From Alphaproteobacteria bacterium (GTDB lineage: Bacteria; Pseudomonadota; Alphaproteobacteria; ATCC43930; CGMCC-115725), in contig JAFAOB010000081.1 of NCBI GenBank assembly GCA_019238055.1, positions 1 through 35,996 of the forward strand: a DNA stretch of 35,996 bases. The letters are read 5' to 3'. Of this stretch, positions 1 to 8,596 are shown piece after piece. The position numbers and the translations under genes are program-made. Below the pieces are notes generated by a model, which had not been told where the DNA came from, did not search any database, and saw only the letters and a program-made list of their open reading frames with translations. Position 1 is the stretch's first letter. Every line of letters starts with the position of its first letter.

Positions 1-2
1 GC

Positions 3-131
3 AGCAATGCCTGGGTGCTGGAGAACAAGCGCTTGGCGCTGCGCTACGACCGGCTCGGGTTTGTCATTCAGTCGCTGCTCCAGGCGGCCTGCATATTCCT
101 GGTTGCAGGCAGGCTCGCTCGGGAATTCTGA
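3..131 (+). CDS. IS transposase, C-terminal end only (cut by window edge)
   Basis: The open frame running in from the left edge encodes about 42 residues and ends in TGA at 129-131. It contains WVLENKRLALRYDRLGF followed by LLQAACIFLVAGRLAREF. This resembles the C-terminal tail of IS5-family DDE transposases, where an Arg/Tyr-rich helix carrying the last catalytic region is followed by a hydrophobic 'LLQAACIFLV' helix. The start lies outside the window, so intactness cannot be judged. The IS end should lie within a few bases to tens of bases after the stop. A YTAR-like target (CTAA, 141-144) is present there. Assignment to IS5 is from memory of the family, not a search. Confidence 0.7.
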   Translation, partial: SNAWVLENKRLALRYDRLGFVIQSLLQAACIFLVAGRLAREF

Positions 132-140
132 AAACCGCCT

Positions 141-1100
141 CTAAGCACCGCCGTAGGAGAAATAAGTTACATCACCGACATTTTCATTGACGGCACCATT
201 GGGCAAGGTCCAAGTCGTGGCGCCGATTGGTGGTGGGATCACCTGGTAGCCGCCGGAAACCGGTGCGTAGAACGCGCCGCCCCAGTCGAGATCGATGGCG
301 CCGCCGGCATTGACCTGCGAGCATGATGGCGGCGGGCTCGCCACGACGGCTCCCTGCGGCGGGGCCACAACAACATATTGGCCACCTTGCGGGGCGTAAT
401 AGACACCATTGGCATAGTAATACGGATTGCCGGCCACCGAAATTGCCGCCACCGCAGCTGGCAATGCGGCAACCGTCGCGCCAATTGCGAACCCCGCGCC
501 AAAGCCCAGCCCGGAATAGTATCCGCCCCAATTGCCGTTGTAGCTGTTCCACGTATTCACGCGATTATTTTGAAGGTTGTTGGCCTCATTAAAGCGGTTG
601 TTCTGCAGATTGTTGGCTTCAATGGTGCGATTGCTTTGAAGCTGGTTGGCTTCATTGAAGCGGTTCTGCTGAAGCTGGCTCGCATTTTGTCCGGCATCGG
701 GGTGATTTTGCTTGAATTGGTCCGCGTTCTGACTGGTGTCCGGATGGTTCGTTTTGAATTGGTCGGTGTTTTGCTGGAATTGCGGATGGCTCTGCTGGAA
801 GGTATCGGAATGATCGGAGAATGTGCTCGCGTTGTGGATACTGCCATAGCCCCCGCGCCCAAACCCGGCATCGGTGCTGCGGTCGGCAAAGCCGCCGTCC
901 CCAAAGCGCGACGCGCCACCAAATCCGCCGCCATGAAAACTACCGAAACCACCGCCTCGGAAGCCGCCAAACCCGCCACCGCTGTGAAAGCCCCCGCCAA
1001 ACCCGAACGCGATCGCATGCTCGGACCCAATCGCAACCAATGCTGCGATTGCTGCTCCGGCGATCACAGTAAGCCCCCTTCGGTCAATGATTTGGCTCAT
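141..1100 (-). CDS. exported Gly/Asn-rich repeat protein, DUF6515-like, probably 3'-truncated by IS
   Basis: The predicted protein is 319 aa. I chose ATG 1100 over the longer frame because AGGAG lies about 10 bases upstream and the frame then opens with a clear signal peptide (TVIAGAAIAALVAIGSEHAIA). The mature part has a Gly/Phe-rich segment (about residues 32-85), then Gln/Asn-rich repeats. Next come a hydrophobic Gly/Ala stretch and a C-terminal part with 'YYYANGVYYAPQGGQYVVVAPP', typical of DUF6515-like surface or periplasmic proteins. Function is unknown. The protein stops at VTYFSYGGA, where relatives, as I remember them, continue with a further Tyr-rich 'WYQPFYSG...VVY' segment. The stop codon lies just past the IS transposase end. 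It is probably cotranscribed with the upstream DUF2092 pseudogene, whose stop is 20 bases away. Confidence 0.7.
   Translation of the reverse strand: MSQIIDRRGLTVIAGAAIAALVAIGSEHAIAFGFGGGFHSGGGFGGFRGGGFGSFHGGGFGGASRFGDGGFADRSTDAGFGRGGYGSIHNASTFSDHSDTFQQSHPQFQQNTDQFKTNHPDTSQNADQFKQNHPDAGQNASQLQQNRFNEANQLQSNRTIEANNLQNNRFNEANNLQNNRVNTWNSYNGNWGGYYSGLGFGAGFAIGATVAALPAAVAAISVAGNPYYYANGVYYAPQGGQYVVVAPPQGAVVASPPPSCSQVNAGGAIDLDWGGAFYAPVSGGYQVIPPPIGATTWTLPNGAVNENVGDVTYFSYGGA
545..680 (-). repeat. 33-bp (11-residue) coding repeats in the exported protein
   Basis: Four consecutive 11-residue units of the form L-Q-x-N-R-x-x-E-A-N-N/Q are encoded here (LQQNRFNEANQ, LQSNRTIEANN, LQNNRFNEANN, LQNNRVNTWNS). 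They are preceded by two 14-residue units beginning FKxNHPD. The regular Asn/Gln spacing suggests an extended or helical stalk. The boundaries are approximate. Confidence 0.75.
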
Positions 1101-1119
1101 CGTCGCTATTCTCCTAATT

Positions 1120-1915
1120 CTATTGGGTGGCCGCGACAGTCGCGAATGGAATTTTCTGGGTTCCTGGCGGCAAGTCCGGCGTGAACACCGACGGCGCAAT
1201 GCGCGGCGTAAAATTTCAATTCGCGAACACGGCCTGGAATTGCGGTTGCGACGCCTGCGTTTTGTAAGTGATGATGAGCTTGCACGGCGTCAGCTGCGGT
1301 CCGTTCTCGATCCAGATTTGCCAGTCAATATCCTTTCAACAAAGGCAAGGGTCCGGCAATTTCGGCCATTGACATCATTCTGCCCGAGGTCGAACCCATA
1401 TTGGATTTTGTCGCGGACCTGTTTGTACGGATCGGTGTAGAGGAGGTCGGCGAGCGGCGGGGCGAAATCCAATTTCGGCACCAACTGGCTCAACATTGCG
1501 TCGATATTGGGCGGGGCTGCGGCGCTCGCATAAAAAGGCGTCGCCGGATCATAGAGTGTCACCGACTTGCCGTCGTACCAGAATTGCCGGGCGCCAAGGT
1601 CGCCGTTCCATTCGACATAGAGCCGGCCGGGACGTTGTAGTACGACCTCTTCAGCAGCCGAAAATTGCAATTTCTGTCCCGAAGGCAGAACATGGTCAAA
1701 GGTGACATCGGCGTGGAAAGTGAATTGCTGAGCCGTACCGATATAGGCGCCGACTTCTTTGAGCACCCGATCAGCTCCGGAGCGATTGCGGGCGCGGCCG
1801 CACTCTTTGGCGTGGGCGGCGCGGCCGGCACAGCGGCCCGGTTCTGGGCTGTTGCTCCCTCGACAGCGAGCGCGGCGACAATTGCCGTGCCAACGACAAG
1901 TTGGGTGATCCTCAT
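1120..1915 (-). pseudogene. DUF2092-family periplasmic protein, disrupted by two frameshifts and a stop
   Basis: The ribosome site (GGAG, 8 bases before ATG 1915) and the signal peptide (MRITQLVVGTAIVAALAVEGATAQ) are intact. After 'PAIAPE' the frame is lost near 1770-1780. It resumes one frame over as DRVLKEVGAYIGTAQQFTF, continuing with DVTFDHVLPSGQKLQF and the rest of a DUF2092 domain. The frame is lost again near 1331-1340 (after RTLAFVE) and resumes as DIDWQIWIENGPQLTPCKL with LIITYKTQASQPQFQAVF. A TGA at 1216-1218 replaces the expected Trp of 'FANWNFTP'. The terminal stop is TAG 1120-1122. DUF2092 proteins have a LolA/LolB-like fold and are exported; no function is proven. Sequencing error could explain one lesion but hardly three. 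Confidence 0.85.
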
Positions 1916-1951
1916 TGGATAATCTCCGATGACATTGGCGGACGGAATGTC

Positions 1952-2200
1952 TTAGCGTCCGATCGCCTTGAGGTAAGCGCCTTCATCCTCGACGCGCTGA
2001 ACGCAGATTGCATGACATACCCAATAATCGCCTGGATTCCGCGCCATGCAGAGTGCACATTGCTGTCCGGCGAGGTCCGACCGACCTGCCACGGTGTTCG
2101 GATCAGGCTGGGCGCATCCTGTAAAAAAGCTCAGCGCCACCACGGGTACAAAAATACGCAAACGGCTCAAGCGGTCGAACAAACCCAGTCGATTTAGCAT
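1952..2200 (-). CDS. small putative lipoprotein
   Basis: The predicted protein is 82 aa. It opens with an N-terminal basic and hydrophobic segment and a lipobox-like FFTGC about 27 residues in, so it may be lipid-anchored. The mature part is Cys-rich (QQCALCMARNPGDYWVCHAICVQR cut here into CxxC and CxxxC spacings) and ends AYLKAIGR. I do not recognise a family. It is first in a row with the DUF2092 pseudogene and the Gly-rich protein gene. The start at ATG 2200 has only a weak AAGG-like site. A better ribosome site (AGGAG before ATG 2261) serves a different frame, so the 5' end may itself be frameshifted. Confidence 0.55.
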   Translation of the reverse strand: MLNRLGLFDRLSRLRIFVPVVALSFFTGCAQPDPNTVAGRSDLAGQQCALCMARNPGDYWVCHAICVQRVEDEGAYLKAIGR

Positions 2201-2378
2201 TGCTATGACCTTGACGCCATTGATCAAAGTCCAGGTAATTAGGGCCTGTTATGTCGATCATTTGATCTCCTGTCCGGGTCGGCAAGGACCTGCTGGAAGT
2301 AGACCGGCTCAGGTTACAGCGTAACATTCTCCCGCGGCCGAGCCGTGAGCGCTATGGATTTTCGGAAAATGGCGCGCC

Positions 2379-3368
2379 TTACTCGACTTCTCGACGAACG
2401 CGGCGTCCGCCAAATGATATGGGCGGCACGCCGTAAGATGAGCGTAACGTTGCAGACGGTATTTCGCCATAAATCATGTGGTACTCCGCGGCAAATCGGC
2501 CGAGACTGGTGAAGCCGTGCCGTCGGGCAATCTCGCTAACGGTCGCTGTTTCGATATTTCCACCCCGTAACTCCCGGTACACCCGTTGCATCGCCTGCCG
2601 ACGACGATAATCGACGGGGGTCATTCCGAGGTGGATTTTGCAGCACTCGCGCAACAGCCGATCTGAGATACCCAGCGCGGCAGAGATGTCCGACAACGAG
2701 CGGCCCGATCCGTCGTGGAGCAGGTCGTCGAACCGCGCCAACATGTCTCGATGCCGTCTAGCGGTGGGGGTTTCCTCTTCGGCTATGGTAGACAGGCATT
2801 CGATCAGCGTCCCGATGATCTGCTGCTCGAGCGCGTGTGTCGCCTCGACATCGGCCATGCTAAATGGTCGCGTTCGGGTGGTTCGGATCGCGGCACGGCA
2901 GAGATCGCGCAGCTCCTTTATGACAGCAGATGATGACTGCCATCGTGCGACACCGCCCGGAATGATAAAGTCCGGTCCGGCGACTGCGCGGCCAATTTCA
3001 AGCAAATCCCGTTCCCGCATTCGGAGCATGCTCCATATAGCCGGCCCGTCAGTGCGGGTATGCAGCCGCTCGTCGGGCTGGATGGTAATGATCTCATTCG
3101 GCCCGATCTCGATCCCGGCCCAGACCGGTGATGGGGCATTGCCTGCGGTGGACAACACCAGGAGGATGCCAGCCGGAACGCTGACGAAGGCGATCCGAGT
3201 CAGCTGCTCTTCAACGTCCGACAGACGCAGCCTGTGCAGTGCAATCTGGGTTAGCCGCGCGCGAAAAGACCCGCGTCCGGTGACCAGCAGGCCAAGGCAT
3301 CCCTCTTGACCTAAGGCAGTCTCAAAATCCTCAGCTTCGCTGAACACCGACGCGATGCTGCCCGGCAT
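2379..3368 (-). CDS. AraC-family transcriptional regulator
   Basis: The predicted protein is 329 aa. Residues from about 225 to the end form the double helix-turn-helix AraC domain. The first helix region reads SLSDISAALGISDRLLRECC and is followed by the linker GMTPVDYRRRQAMQRVYREL. The second reads TVSEIARRHGFTSLGRFAAEYH and ends with the typical GEIPSATLR. The first 220 residues look like an AraC-type sensor half of unknown ligand. ATG 3368 is preceded by AGGTGGG at good spacing. No obvious target gene lies next to it: downstream is the small lipoprotein operon on the same strand, upstream the degraded phage zone. It could regulate itself or distant genes. Confidence 0.85.
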   Translation of the reverse strand: MPGSIASVFSEAEDFETALGQEGCLGLLVTGRGSFRARLTQIALHRLRLSDVEEQLTRIAFVSVPAGILLVLSTAGNAPSPVWAGIEIGPNEIITIQPDERLHTRTDGPAIWSMLRMRERDLLEIGRAVAGPDFIIPGGVARWQSSSAVIKELRDLCRAAIRTTRTRPFSMADVEATHALEQQIIGTLIECLSTIAEEETPTARRHRDMLARFDDLLHDGSGRSLSDISAALGISDRLLRECCKIHLGMTPVDYRRRQAMQRVYRELRGGNIETATVSEIARRHGFTSLGRFAAEYHMIYGEIPSATLRSSYGVPPISFGGRRVRREVE

Positions 3369-4086
3369 GTTCTTCCCACCTGTGGCTCATGGCCGGCCGC
3401 GCTGGAAAGAGGCCTGGCATCAAAAAGAATTTGCGATCAGAAACGAGACCTCCGCTATGCGATATCGGAAAATGCTTGCGTGTACGGCACCGAGATTTTG
3501 TTGCCGGGCGATATTGCCTTGTGCCCTCAGGCCAGCAGCAGGATCCTCGTCGCAGCCCCGAAGCCGTATCTGTTCATGGAGTGAAGCCACCAATCAGGTT
3601 CAAAAAGCAGCAGATTTGATGCAGCGTGCCGCAGCTTCGACTCGGACGAATTGTTTAGATAAAGCCCTCAACGGTTCCGGGCCCATCGCAAAACCGACCG
3701 CGGCGGACCCATCCGCTACGCAATGCGCGATCGGATCTCACTGAGTGGGAGAGGATCAGATCATTTTTGGTGCGGGGGATCCCGATGTTGCCGCGGCCCA
3801 TCTGTGCAAAATTGAGTTCCAATGCCGCAATCTTTGTGCGCAAGACCTGGTCCCATCTTCAACGAAAGGCCTGCGATACGGACATCGGCCTTGGGCATGA
3901 TCATTATATCTGTTATCGGCGCGCGGTGCCGAATTCGCGTGACCCGGCCCGATAGCGCTATCATGCCGTCATTTGTCATAGCTGAGGCCGCGACCGTGGA
4001 AGTTCGTCTGGCTCTCGCAAACATTGTCTTTGTTTTGCTGCTATTGCTCCATTGCCTTTTGGCGTGTATGTGAAATCGTCATCCTG
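3369..4086. other. no intact gene seen
   Basis: Between the AraC gene and the terminase remnant I find only short open frames without recognisable domains on either strand, and no tRNA or repeat. Around 4021-4100 the composition is less GC-rich than in the flanking genes. It is most simply eroded accessory DNA continuous with the phage remnant. Confidence 0.5.
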
Positions 4087-4421
4087 TCATTGCGGATCAT
4101 TATTGAACACCTCATTGACAGCCGTCGAGACAAGCCGTCGTCGTTCCTCCTCCTCCCACCGAACGTGCTCGACACAGCCAGGCTGAAACGGGTTTCGGTT
4201 GGTCGGCTTAGCGCGCGAGCCTGGGTTATCGAACCTATTTCTTCCGGCTTGGATTGCATCAAACCGCCGGCGCCATTCCACACGATTATCCTCCGCCGAA
4301 GGTGATGGCCCGCGATCGACCAGGCTGTTAAGTTCGATCCTTACCGGCGAGGTCGGGAGCGCTTCGGCACATTGCTTGTAGTAAAGGTAGATGTTCCGGC
4401 CCCGCAGGGGCAGCGGGTCAC

Positions 4422-4611
4422 CCGATACGCTCACCAATGCGCCAGCAGCAGCGTTTGCAAGGTCATCATGTGCTCCCGGTGGATGGTCGATCGAGTCGCG
4501 CCCACCTTGGGCCGTGCGCCGCTCCAATGAACAAAGCTGGGAAATGAGGCGGGGTTGGTCCAATAGCTCGACCCGGCCGGAATTCAATATCGGCAGGAAA
4601 TCACGATGCCA
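4422..4611 (-). pseudogene. phage terminase large subunit, C-terminal remnant
   Basis: The frame directly after TAA 4612-4614 reads [20 protein letters not shown], then [20 protein letters not shown] and [20 protein letters not shown]. This is the nuclease-domain end of a large terminase. The [29 protein letters not shown] pattern is characteristic and includes the HDD metal site. No start, no ATPase half and no plausible upstream frame remain. After about 4422 the frame continues for another 110 codons of unrelated sequence. It lies downstream of the RepA-like ATPase remnant on the same strand, as expected for a shared phage-derived block. Confidence 0.75.
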
Positions 4612-4651
4612 TTAAATTCCCTTAGGCACCTGATAATAAAGGCACATCGGA

Positions 4652-4693
4652 TTTGCGCCATTATGCGCCTTTGAACGAAAGTAATGGCGCAAA
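4652..4693. repeat. perfect 12-bp inverted repeat between phage remnants
   Basis: TTTGCGCCATTA at 4652-4663 is matched exactly by its reverse complement TAATGGCGCAAA at 4682-4693. An 18-base spacer separates the arms, and its left part (TGCGCC) partly repeats the arm. It starts 3 bases past the stop codon of the ATPase remnant (TAA, 4696-4698, minus strand). It could be a terminator stem, since the transcript would form a 12-bp hairpin, or a protein-binding site of the former element. No U-tract follows. Confidence 0.7.
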
Positions 4694-4695
4694 CT

Positions 4696-5741
4696 TTAGG
4701 TGGAGGCTGCACCGGGGCGTTTCGCATGATTGACACAGAGGTCTTGCCGTTCTTTGTAGTCGGTCGGGTCTTCGTAGGCCTTGCGGAACAAGACCTCGTT
4801 CGTGAGCCATGTTTTGATGACCGCGCGCTTGCTTTTCGGTTAGCCCGGATGCGTATCGTTGCACGACCGGCCAAACGGTGCGTTCCTGAGCGTTGGGCCC
4901 ATCGCTGTAGCGCTATCCTTCTTTGAGCCCGACGGCCGCGTCGATATCGTTGAGGATTAGGTTGGCGATCGCGCCATTGATCACCCGCCATATATCGGGC
5001 GGTGTCCACGGCAACGCCGCGGCGACGATCTCGCCATTGTCGAGGTTATAGAGCGCCTTTTCGTACCATTGAGCGTCGCCGATGGCGGCATAGTTCTGCT
5101 TGGCGTCGAGCCTGACATAGCGGCTGCGGCTTTGCCGGCTGGTTGGTATGCCGAGCGCCTCAGCATCTTCTTCCGTCATCGTGGTGAGTGTCAGGATGAT
5201 GCGGGCGCCGCCGATGATCGCGGAAGCGCCGCGCGCGGTGCCGGGATCATCTGCTATGGAGCGGAATTCGGCAATAATGGCAGGAAGCGCGGTGTGTAGT
5301 TCCGCCAATGGATCGGCGATCAGGACGTCCGGGCAATGATCCTCGATCAACTGACGCAGCTCGTCCATCGCTGGGCATTGACGATTATTCCGATATCGCT
5401 GTTCCGCGCCAGCAGTGTACCAACGCCCTGGGCCCAACGCGAATGACCTTACCGCTGATATCGCGCGGTAAGGCTTCAAACTGGCGTAGCATTGTGGAAA
5501 GCTGCCGTCGCTGTTCGATTTTGTCATCCTCGACATTGTAGATGATGCATTTTCCTGGCGCGGTCGGGCGGAAATCCCCGTGCGGTTTGTCGAGCGCGAT
5601 CGCGACGGCCCATGCCAGGATTAGGCTCGACTTCATTGCGGACGGCGACCCGGGCAACACGGTGACAGCACCGCGGAGCACATAGCCTGGAGCAATCCAA
5701 AGGCGATAAGGAAGATCCGCCTCAGACCATTCGTTGTCGTC
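4696..5741 (-). pseudogene. RepA-like AAA ATPase (phage/plasmid type), multiply frameshifted
   Basis: Pieces of one protein can be read in order in different frames. The Walker A region sits at about 5730-5400: WIAPGYVLRGAVTVLPGSPS, then AMKSSLILAWAVAIALDKPH and later IIYNVEDD. A short segment VGTLLARNSDIGIIVNAQ follows in a second frame. MDELRQLIEDHCPDVLIADP and onward run from 5368 to 4916 in a third frame. The C-terminus, VIKTWLTNEVLFRKAYEDP to NHAKRPGAAST, ends at TAA 4696-4698. Between EFRSIAD and DPGTARGASAI about 20 residues usual for the family, including the HHxRK motif, seem deleted. No start is preserved. The family supports phage or plasmid replication; this copy cannot be functional. 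Confidence 0.8.
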
Positions 5742-5859
5742 GACCCGGATCGCGCTCGCGGTCCAAGGACCTGCGGATAGGCAGCGCGATCGCTGTAGGT
5801 ACGACGTTACGCTGCCTTCTCGGATCGAGCCGCCGCTTCGCGCCAGTAACGGAAAAGCG
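5742..5859. other. junction between purD end and phage remnant
   Basis: There is no gene here. On the minus strand one frame reads LFRYWREAAARSEKAA before a stop directly after purD. It might be the tail of another lost phage gene. I see no direct repeat that would identify an attachment site. Confidence 0.3.
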
Positions 5860-7122
5860 TCAGCGAGGGCCAATATCGCAGCGGTAGAATCCTTGGGGCC
5901 AATCGATCTGGTTGACGGCCGCGTAAGCGCGGGTACGCGCCTCTGCGTAATCCCTGCCGAGCGCGGTGACGCCGAGGACACGCCCGCCATCGGCAATCAA
6001 TTCTTCGCCGTGGCGGCGGGTCGCGGCGTGAAAGATCTTGACCTGACGATCGGCGGCGGCGCGATCGAGACCCCGTATCGTACTCCCGCGCTCGGGCTCA
6101 TCGGGATAGCCCTTCGCCGCCAGCACGACGCACAGGGCCGCATCGGTATGCCAGCGCAGATCGACCCGGCGCAGAACGCCGTCATGCGCCGCGAGCATCG
6201 CCGGCAGCGGGTCGCTGATCAGCCGCATCATCAGCACTTGCGCCTCCGGATCGCCAAAGCGCGCATTGAATTCGAGCAGCCTCGGGCCCTCTTCGGTCAG
6301 CATTAGCCCGGCATAAAGCACGCCTTTGAACGGCCTGCTTTGCACCCGCATCGCCGCGAGGGCGGGCATCATGACGCGGTCCATGATCCGGCCTTCCAAT
6401 ACCGGCGTTAGTGCCGGCACCGGCGAGATCGCGCCCATGCCGCCGGTATTGGGGCCGGTGTCGCCGTCGCCGACCCGTTTGAAATCCCGCGCAGCGGCGA
6501 GAGGCAGCGCGTCGGTGCCATCGCACAGCGCGAAAAAACTCAGTTCCTCGCCAGCGAGGAAATCCTCGATGACGATTTCCCGCCCGGCTTCACCAAAACT
6601 TTGCTCGACCAGCGCAGCGTCGACTGCGCGGAATGCGTCGTTTCGGTCGTGGGCGATCGTGACCCCTTTGCCGGCGGCGAGCCCGTCGGCCTTGACGACG
6701 ATTGGCATGCGGTTTTTCCGCGCGATATAGCGTTTGGCCGCGGCCGAGTCGCGAAAGCGACGCCATGGGGCGGTCGGGATGCCGGCACGATCGCACAATT
6801 CTTTAGCAAAGCCTTTGGACCCTTCCACCGCAGCCGCGGCCGCGGTCGGGCCAAAGGCAGGCACACCCTCGGTTTCGAGCGCGTCGACGAGCCCCGCGAC
6901 GAGCGGTGCTTCCGGCCCGACGACGACGAATTCGATCCCCTCGCGCCGGCAAAAATCCACGAGGCCGGCAATATCGGACGCACCGATCGGTACGCACTCC
7001 GCTTCCTCGGCGATCCCGGCATTGCCGGGCGCACAGTAGAGCCGATCAACCAGCGGCGAGGCCGCTATCGCCCAGGCAAGCGCATGCTCGCGCCCGCCCG
7101 ATCCTACCACCAGCACCCGCAT
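5860..7122 (-). CDS. purD: phosphoribosylamine--glycine ligase
   Basis: The 420 aa product is full length for GARS. It joins phosphoribosylamine and glycine using ATP, the second step of de novo purine synthesis, in the cytosol. The N-terminal MRVLVVGSGGREHALAWAIA is diagnostic. The ATP-grasp part shows KADGLAAGKGV, IEDFLAGEELSFFALCDG, TGPNTGGMGAISP and LLEFNARFGDPEAQ. The C-terminal domain ends GFYRCDIGPR. ATG 7122 has AGGAG 8 bases upstream. It is divergent from xseA, with only 34 bases between the chosen start codons, so promoters must overlap coding sequence. Its 3' end abuts the phage-derived debris but the gene is intact. Confidence 0.97.
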   Translation of the reverse strand: MRVLVVGSGGREHALAWAIAASPLVDRLYCAPGNAGIAEEAECVPIGASDIAGLVDFCRREGIEFVVVGPEAPLVAGLVDALETEGVPAFGPTAAAAAVEGSKGFAKELCDRAGIPTAPWRRFRDSAAAKRYIARKNRMPIVVKADGLAAGKGVTIAHDRNDAFRAVDAALVEQSFGEAGREIVIEDFLAGEELSFFALCDGTDALPLAAARDFKRVGDGDTGPNTGGMGAISPVPALTPVLEGRIMDRVMMPALAAMRVQSRPFKGVLYAGLMLTEEGPRLLEFNARFGDPEAQVLMMRLISDPLPAMLAAHDGVLRRVDLRWHTDAALCVVLAAKGYPDEPERGSTIRGLDRAAADRQVKIFHAATRRHGEELIADGGRVLGVTALGRDYAEARTRAYAAVNQIDWPQGFYRCDIGPR

Positions 7123-7156
7123 CGCGCTTGCTCCTGTGCTCGGCTATCATGTGGCC

Positions 7157-8596
7157 ATGAATGACCTTGTGATCACAGCGCCGCCGCAAACCAGCATCAT
7201 CGAATATACCGTGTCCGAGCTGTCGCAGGCACTGCGGCGCTCGATTGAAGACGGGTTCGGCTATGTCCGGGTGCGCGGCGAGGTTTCCGGCTTCAAGCGC
7301 CATGGCTCAGGCCATTGTTATTTCGCGCTCAAGGATGCCGAAGCCGTGCTCGATGCGGTGTGCTGGCGCATGACCGCGATTCGCCTCAGCATCAAGCCTG
7401 AGGACGGCATGGAGGTGGTATGCACCGGGCGGCTGACCACCTTTCCCGGCCGCTCGAAATACCAGATCGTCGTCGATTCGATCGAATTGGCGGGGGTCGG
7501 CGCGCTGCTCAAATTGCTCGAAGAGCGGCGCCAGCGCCTCGCCGCCGAAGGTTTGTTCGCCGCCGAGCGCAAAAAGCCGCTGCCGTTTTTGCCCGAGGTG
7601 ATCGGGGTTGTGACCTCGCCCACCGGTGCCGTCATCCGCGACATCCTGCATCGGCTCGCCGACCGCTTTCCTCGCCATGTGCTGGTTTGGCCGGTCGCGG
7701 TGCAGGGCGAGGCTGCGCCGGCCCAAATCGCGGCAGCGATCGCCGGCTTCAACCGCCTTTCCCAGTCGAGCGTGTCACAGCCGGGCGTGCCGCGGCCTGA
7801 TCTGATCATCGTCGCGCGCGGCGGCGGCAGCCTTGAAGATCTGATGGCCTTCAACGAGGAGATCGTCGTGCGCGCTGCCGCGGCCTCGGCGATCCCGCTG
7901 ATCTCCGCTGTCGGGCACGAGACCGACACGACCTTGATCGACCACGCGAGCGATCGGCGTGCCCCAACCCCGACCGCGGCGGCCGAGATGGCCGTGCCGG
8001 TGCGGTTCGACCTGTTGGCCGAGCTCGCCGGCAAGTCTTCGCGGCTGTCGGGCGGGCTGGCGCGGCTGTTGAGCGAGCGCCGGCTGCATCTGGCGGGGCT
8101 GGCGCGTGGTCTGCCATTGCCGCAGGATTTGATCGGGAATGCGCAGCAGCGGCTCGACGATCGCACTGAGCGCTTGCGGCTCGCCGCCGAGCGCCATTTG
8201 CGCGCCGCCCGTCATCAGCTCGATCTCGCCGCGGTGCGCCTGCGCCCCGACGTCCTGATCGCCGATGTCGAGCGCGCCGGCGTGCGGCTCGCTGAGACGG
8301 ATGTTCGATTACGCGCTGCGGTAACGCGGATGATCGCAGCCAAACGGGACGGCCTCGACAACTTTGCCGGGCGGCTCGCCACCCATTCCGAGCGCCACGA
8401 AAGTCTGTTGGCGCGCGGCTATGTCGTGGTCCGCGACGGTGCGGCGCGAGTCCTGACCGAGGCTGCGGCGATCAAGCCCGGTGAAGGGCTCGAACTCGAG
8501 TTTTACGATGGCAAGGTTAATGTTATCGCCGGTCGGACGCCGCGGCGTCCGGTGCGCCGCACTGCACCGCGCCCGGAACAGGGAAGCTTGTTTTAA
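7157..8596 (+). CDS. xseA: exodeoxyribonuclease VII large subunit
   Basis: XseA forms the catalytic subunit of exonuclease VII, which degrades single-stranded DNA with XseB. The OB-fold N-terminus (YTVSELSQALRRSIEDGFGYVRVRGEVSGFKRHGSGHCYFALKD in pieces) is followed by the catalytic core. There, VVTSPTGAVIRDILHRLADR, IVARGGGSLEDLMAFNEE and SAVGHETDTTLIDHASDRRA are clear. A coiled C-terminal region ends GSLF. With ATG 7157 the protein is 479 aa. GTG 7136 in the same frame would add 7 residues, and neither start has a convincing ribosome site. The stop overlaps the next start by one base (TAATG), indicating coupling. Confidence 0.96.
   Translation: MNDLVITAPPQTSIIEYTVSELSQALRRSIEDGFGYVRVRGEVSGFKRHGSGHCYFALKDAEAVLDAVCWRMTAIRLSIKPEDGMEVVCTGRLTTFPGRSKYQIVVDSIELAGVGALLKLLEERRQRLAAEGLFAAERKKPLPFLPEVIGVVTSPTGAVIRDILHRLADRFPRHVLVWPVAVQGEAAPAQIAAAIAGFNRLSQSSVSQPGVPRPDLIIVARGGGSLEDLMAFNEEIVVRAAAASAIPLISAVGHETDTTLIDHASDRRAPTPTAAAEMAVPVRFDLLAELAGKSSRLSGGLARLLSERRLHLAGLARGLPLPQDLIGNAQQRLDDRTERLRLAAERHLRAARHQLDLAAVRLRPDVLIADVERAGVRLAETDVRLRAAVTRMIAAKRDGLDNFAGRLATHSERHESLLARGYVVVRDGAARVLTEAAAIKPGEGLELEFYDGKVNVIAGRTPRRPVRRTAPRPEQGSLF

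Noticed and set aside
1120-1915. Programmed frameshifting as an explanation for the split DUF2092 frames
   Set aside because: There are no slippery heptamers at the shift points, and an added in-frame TGA makes decay the simpler reading.
4310-4350. GTTCGATCC reminiscent of a tRNA T-loop
   Set aside because: No matching acceptor, D or anticodon arms can be folded around it.
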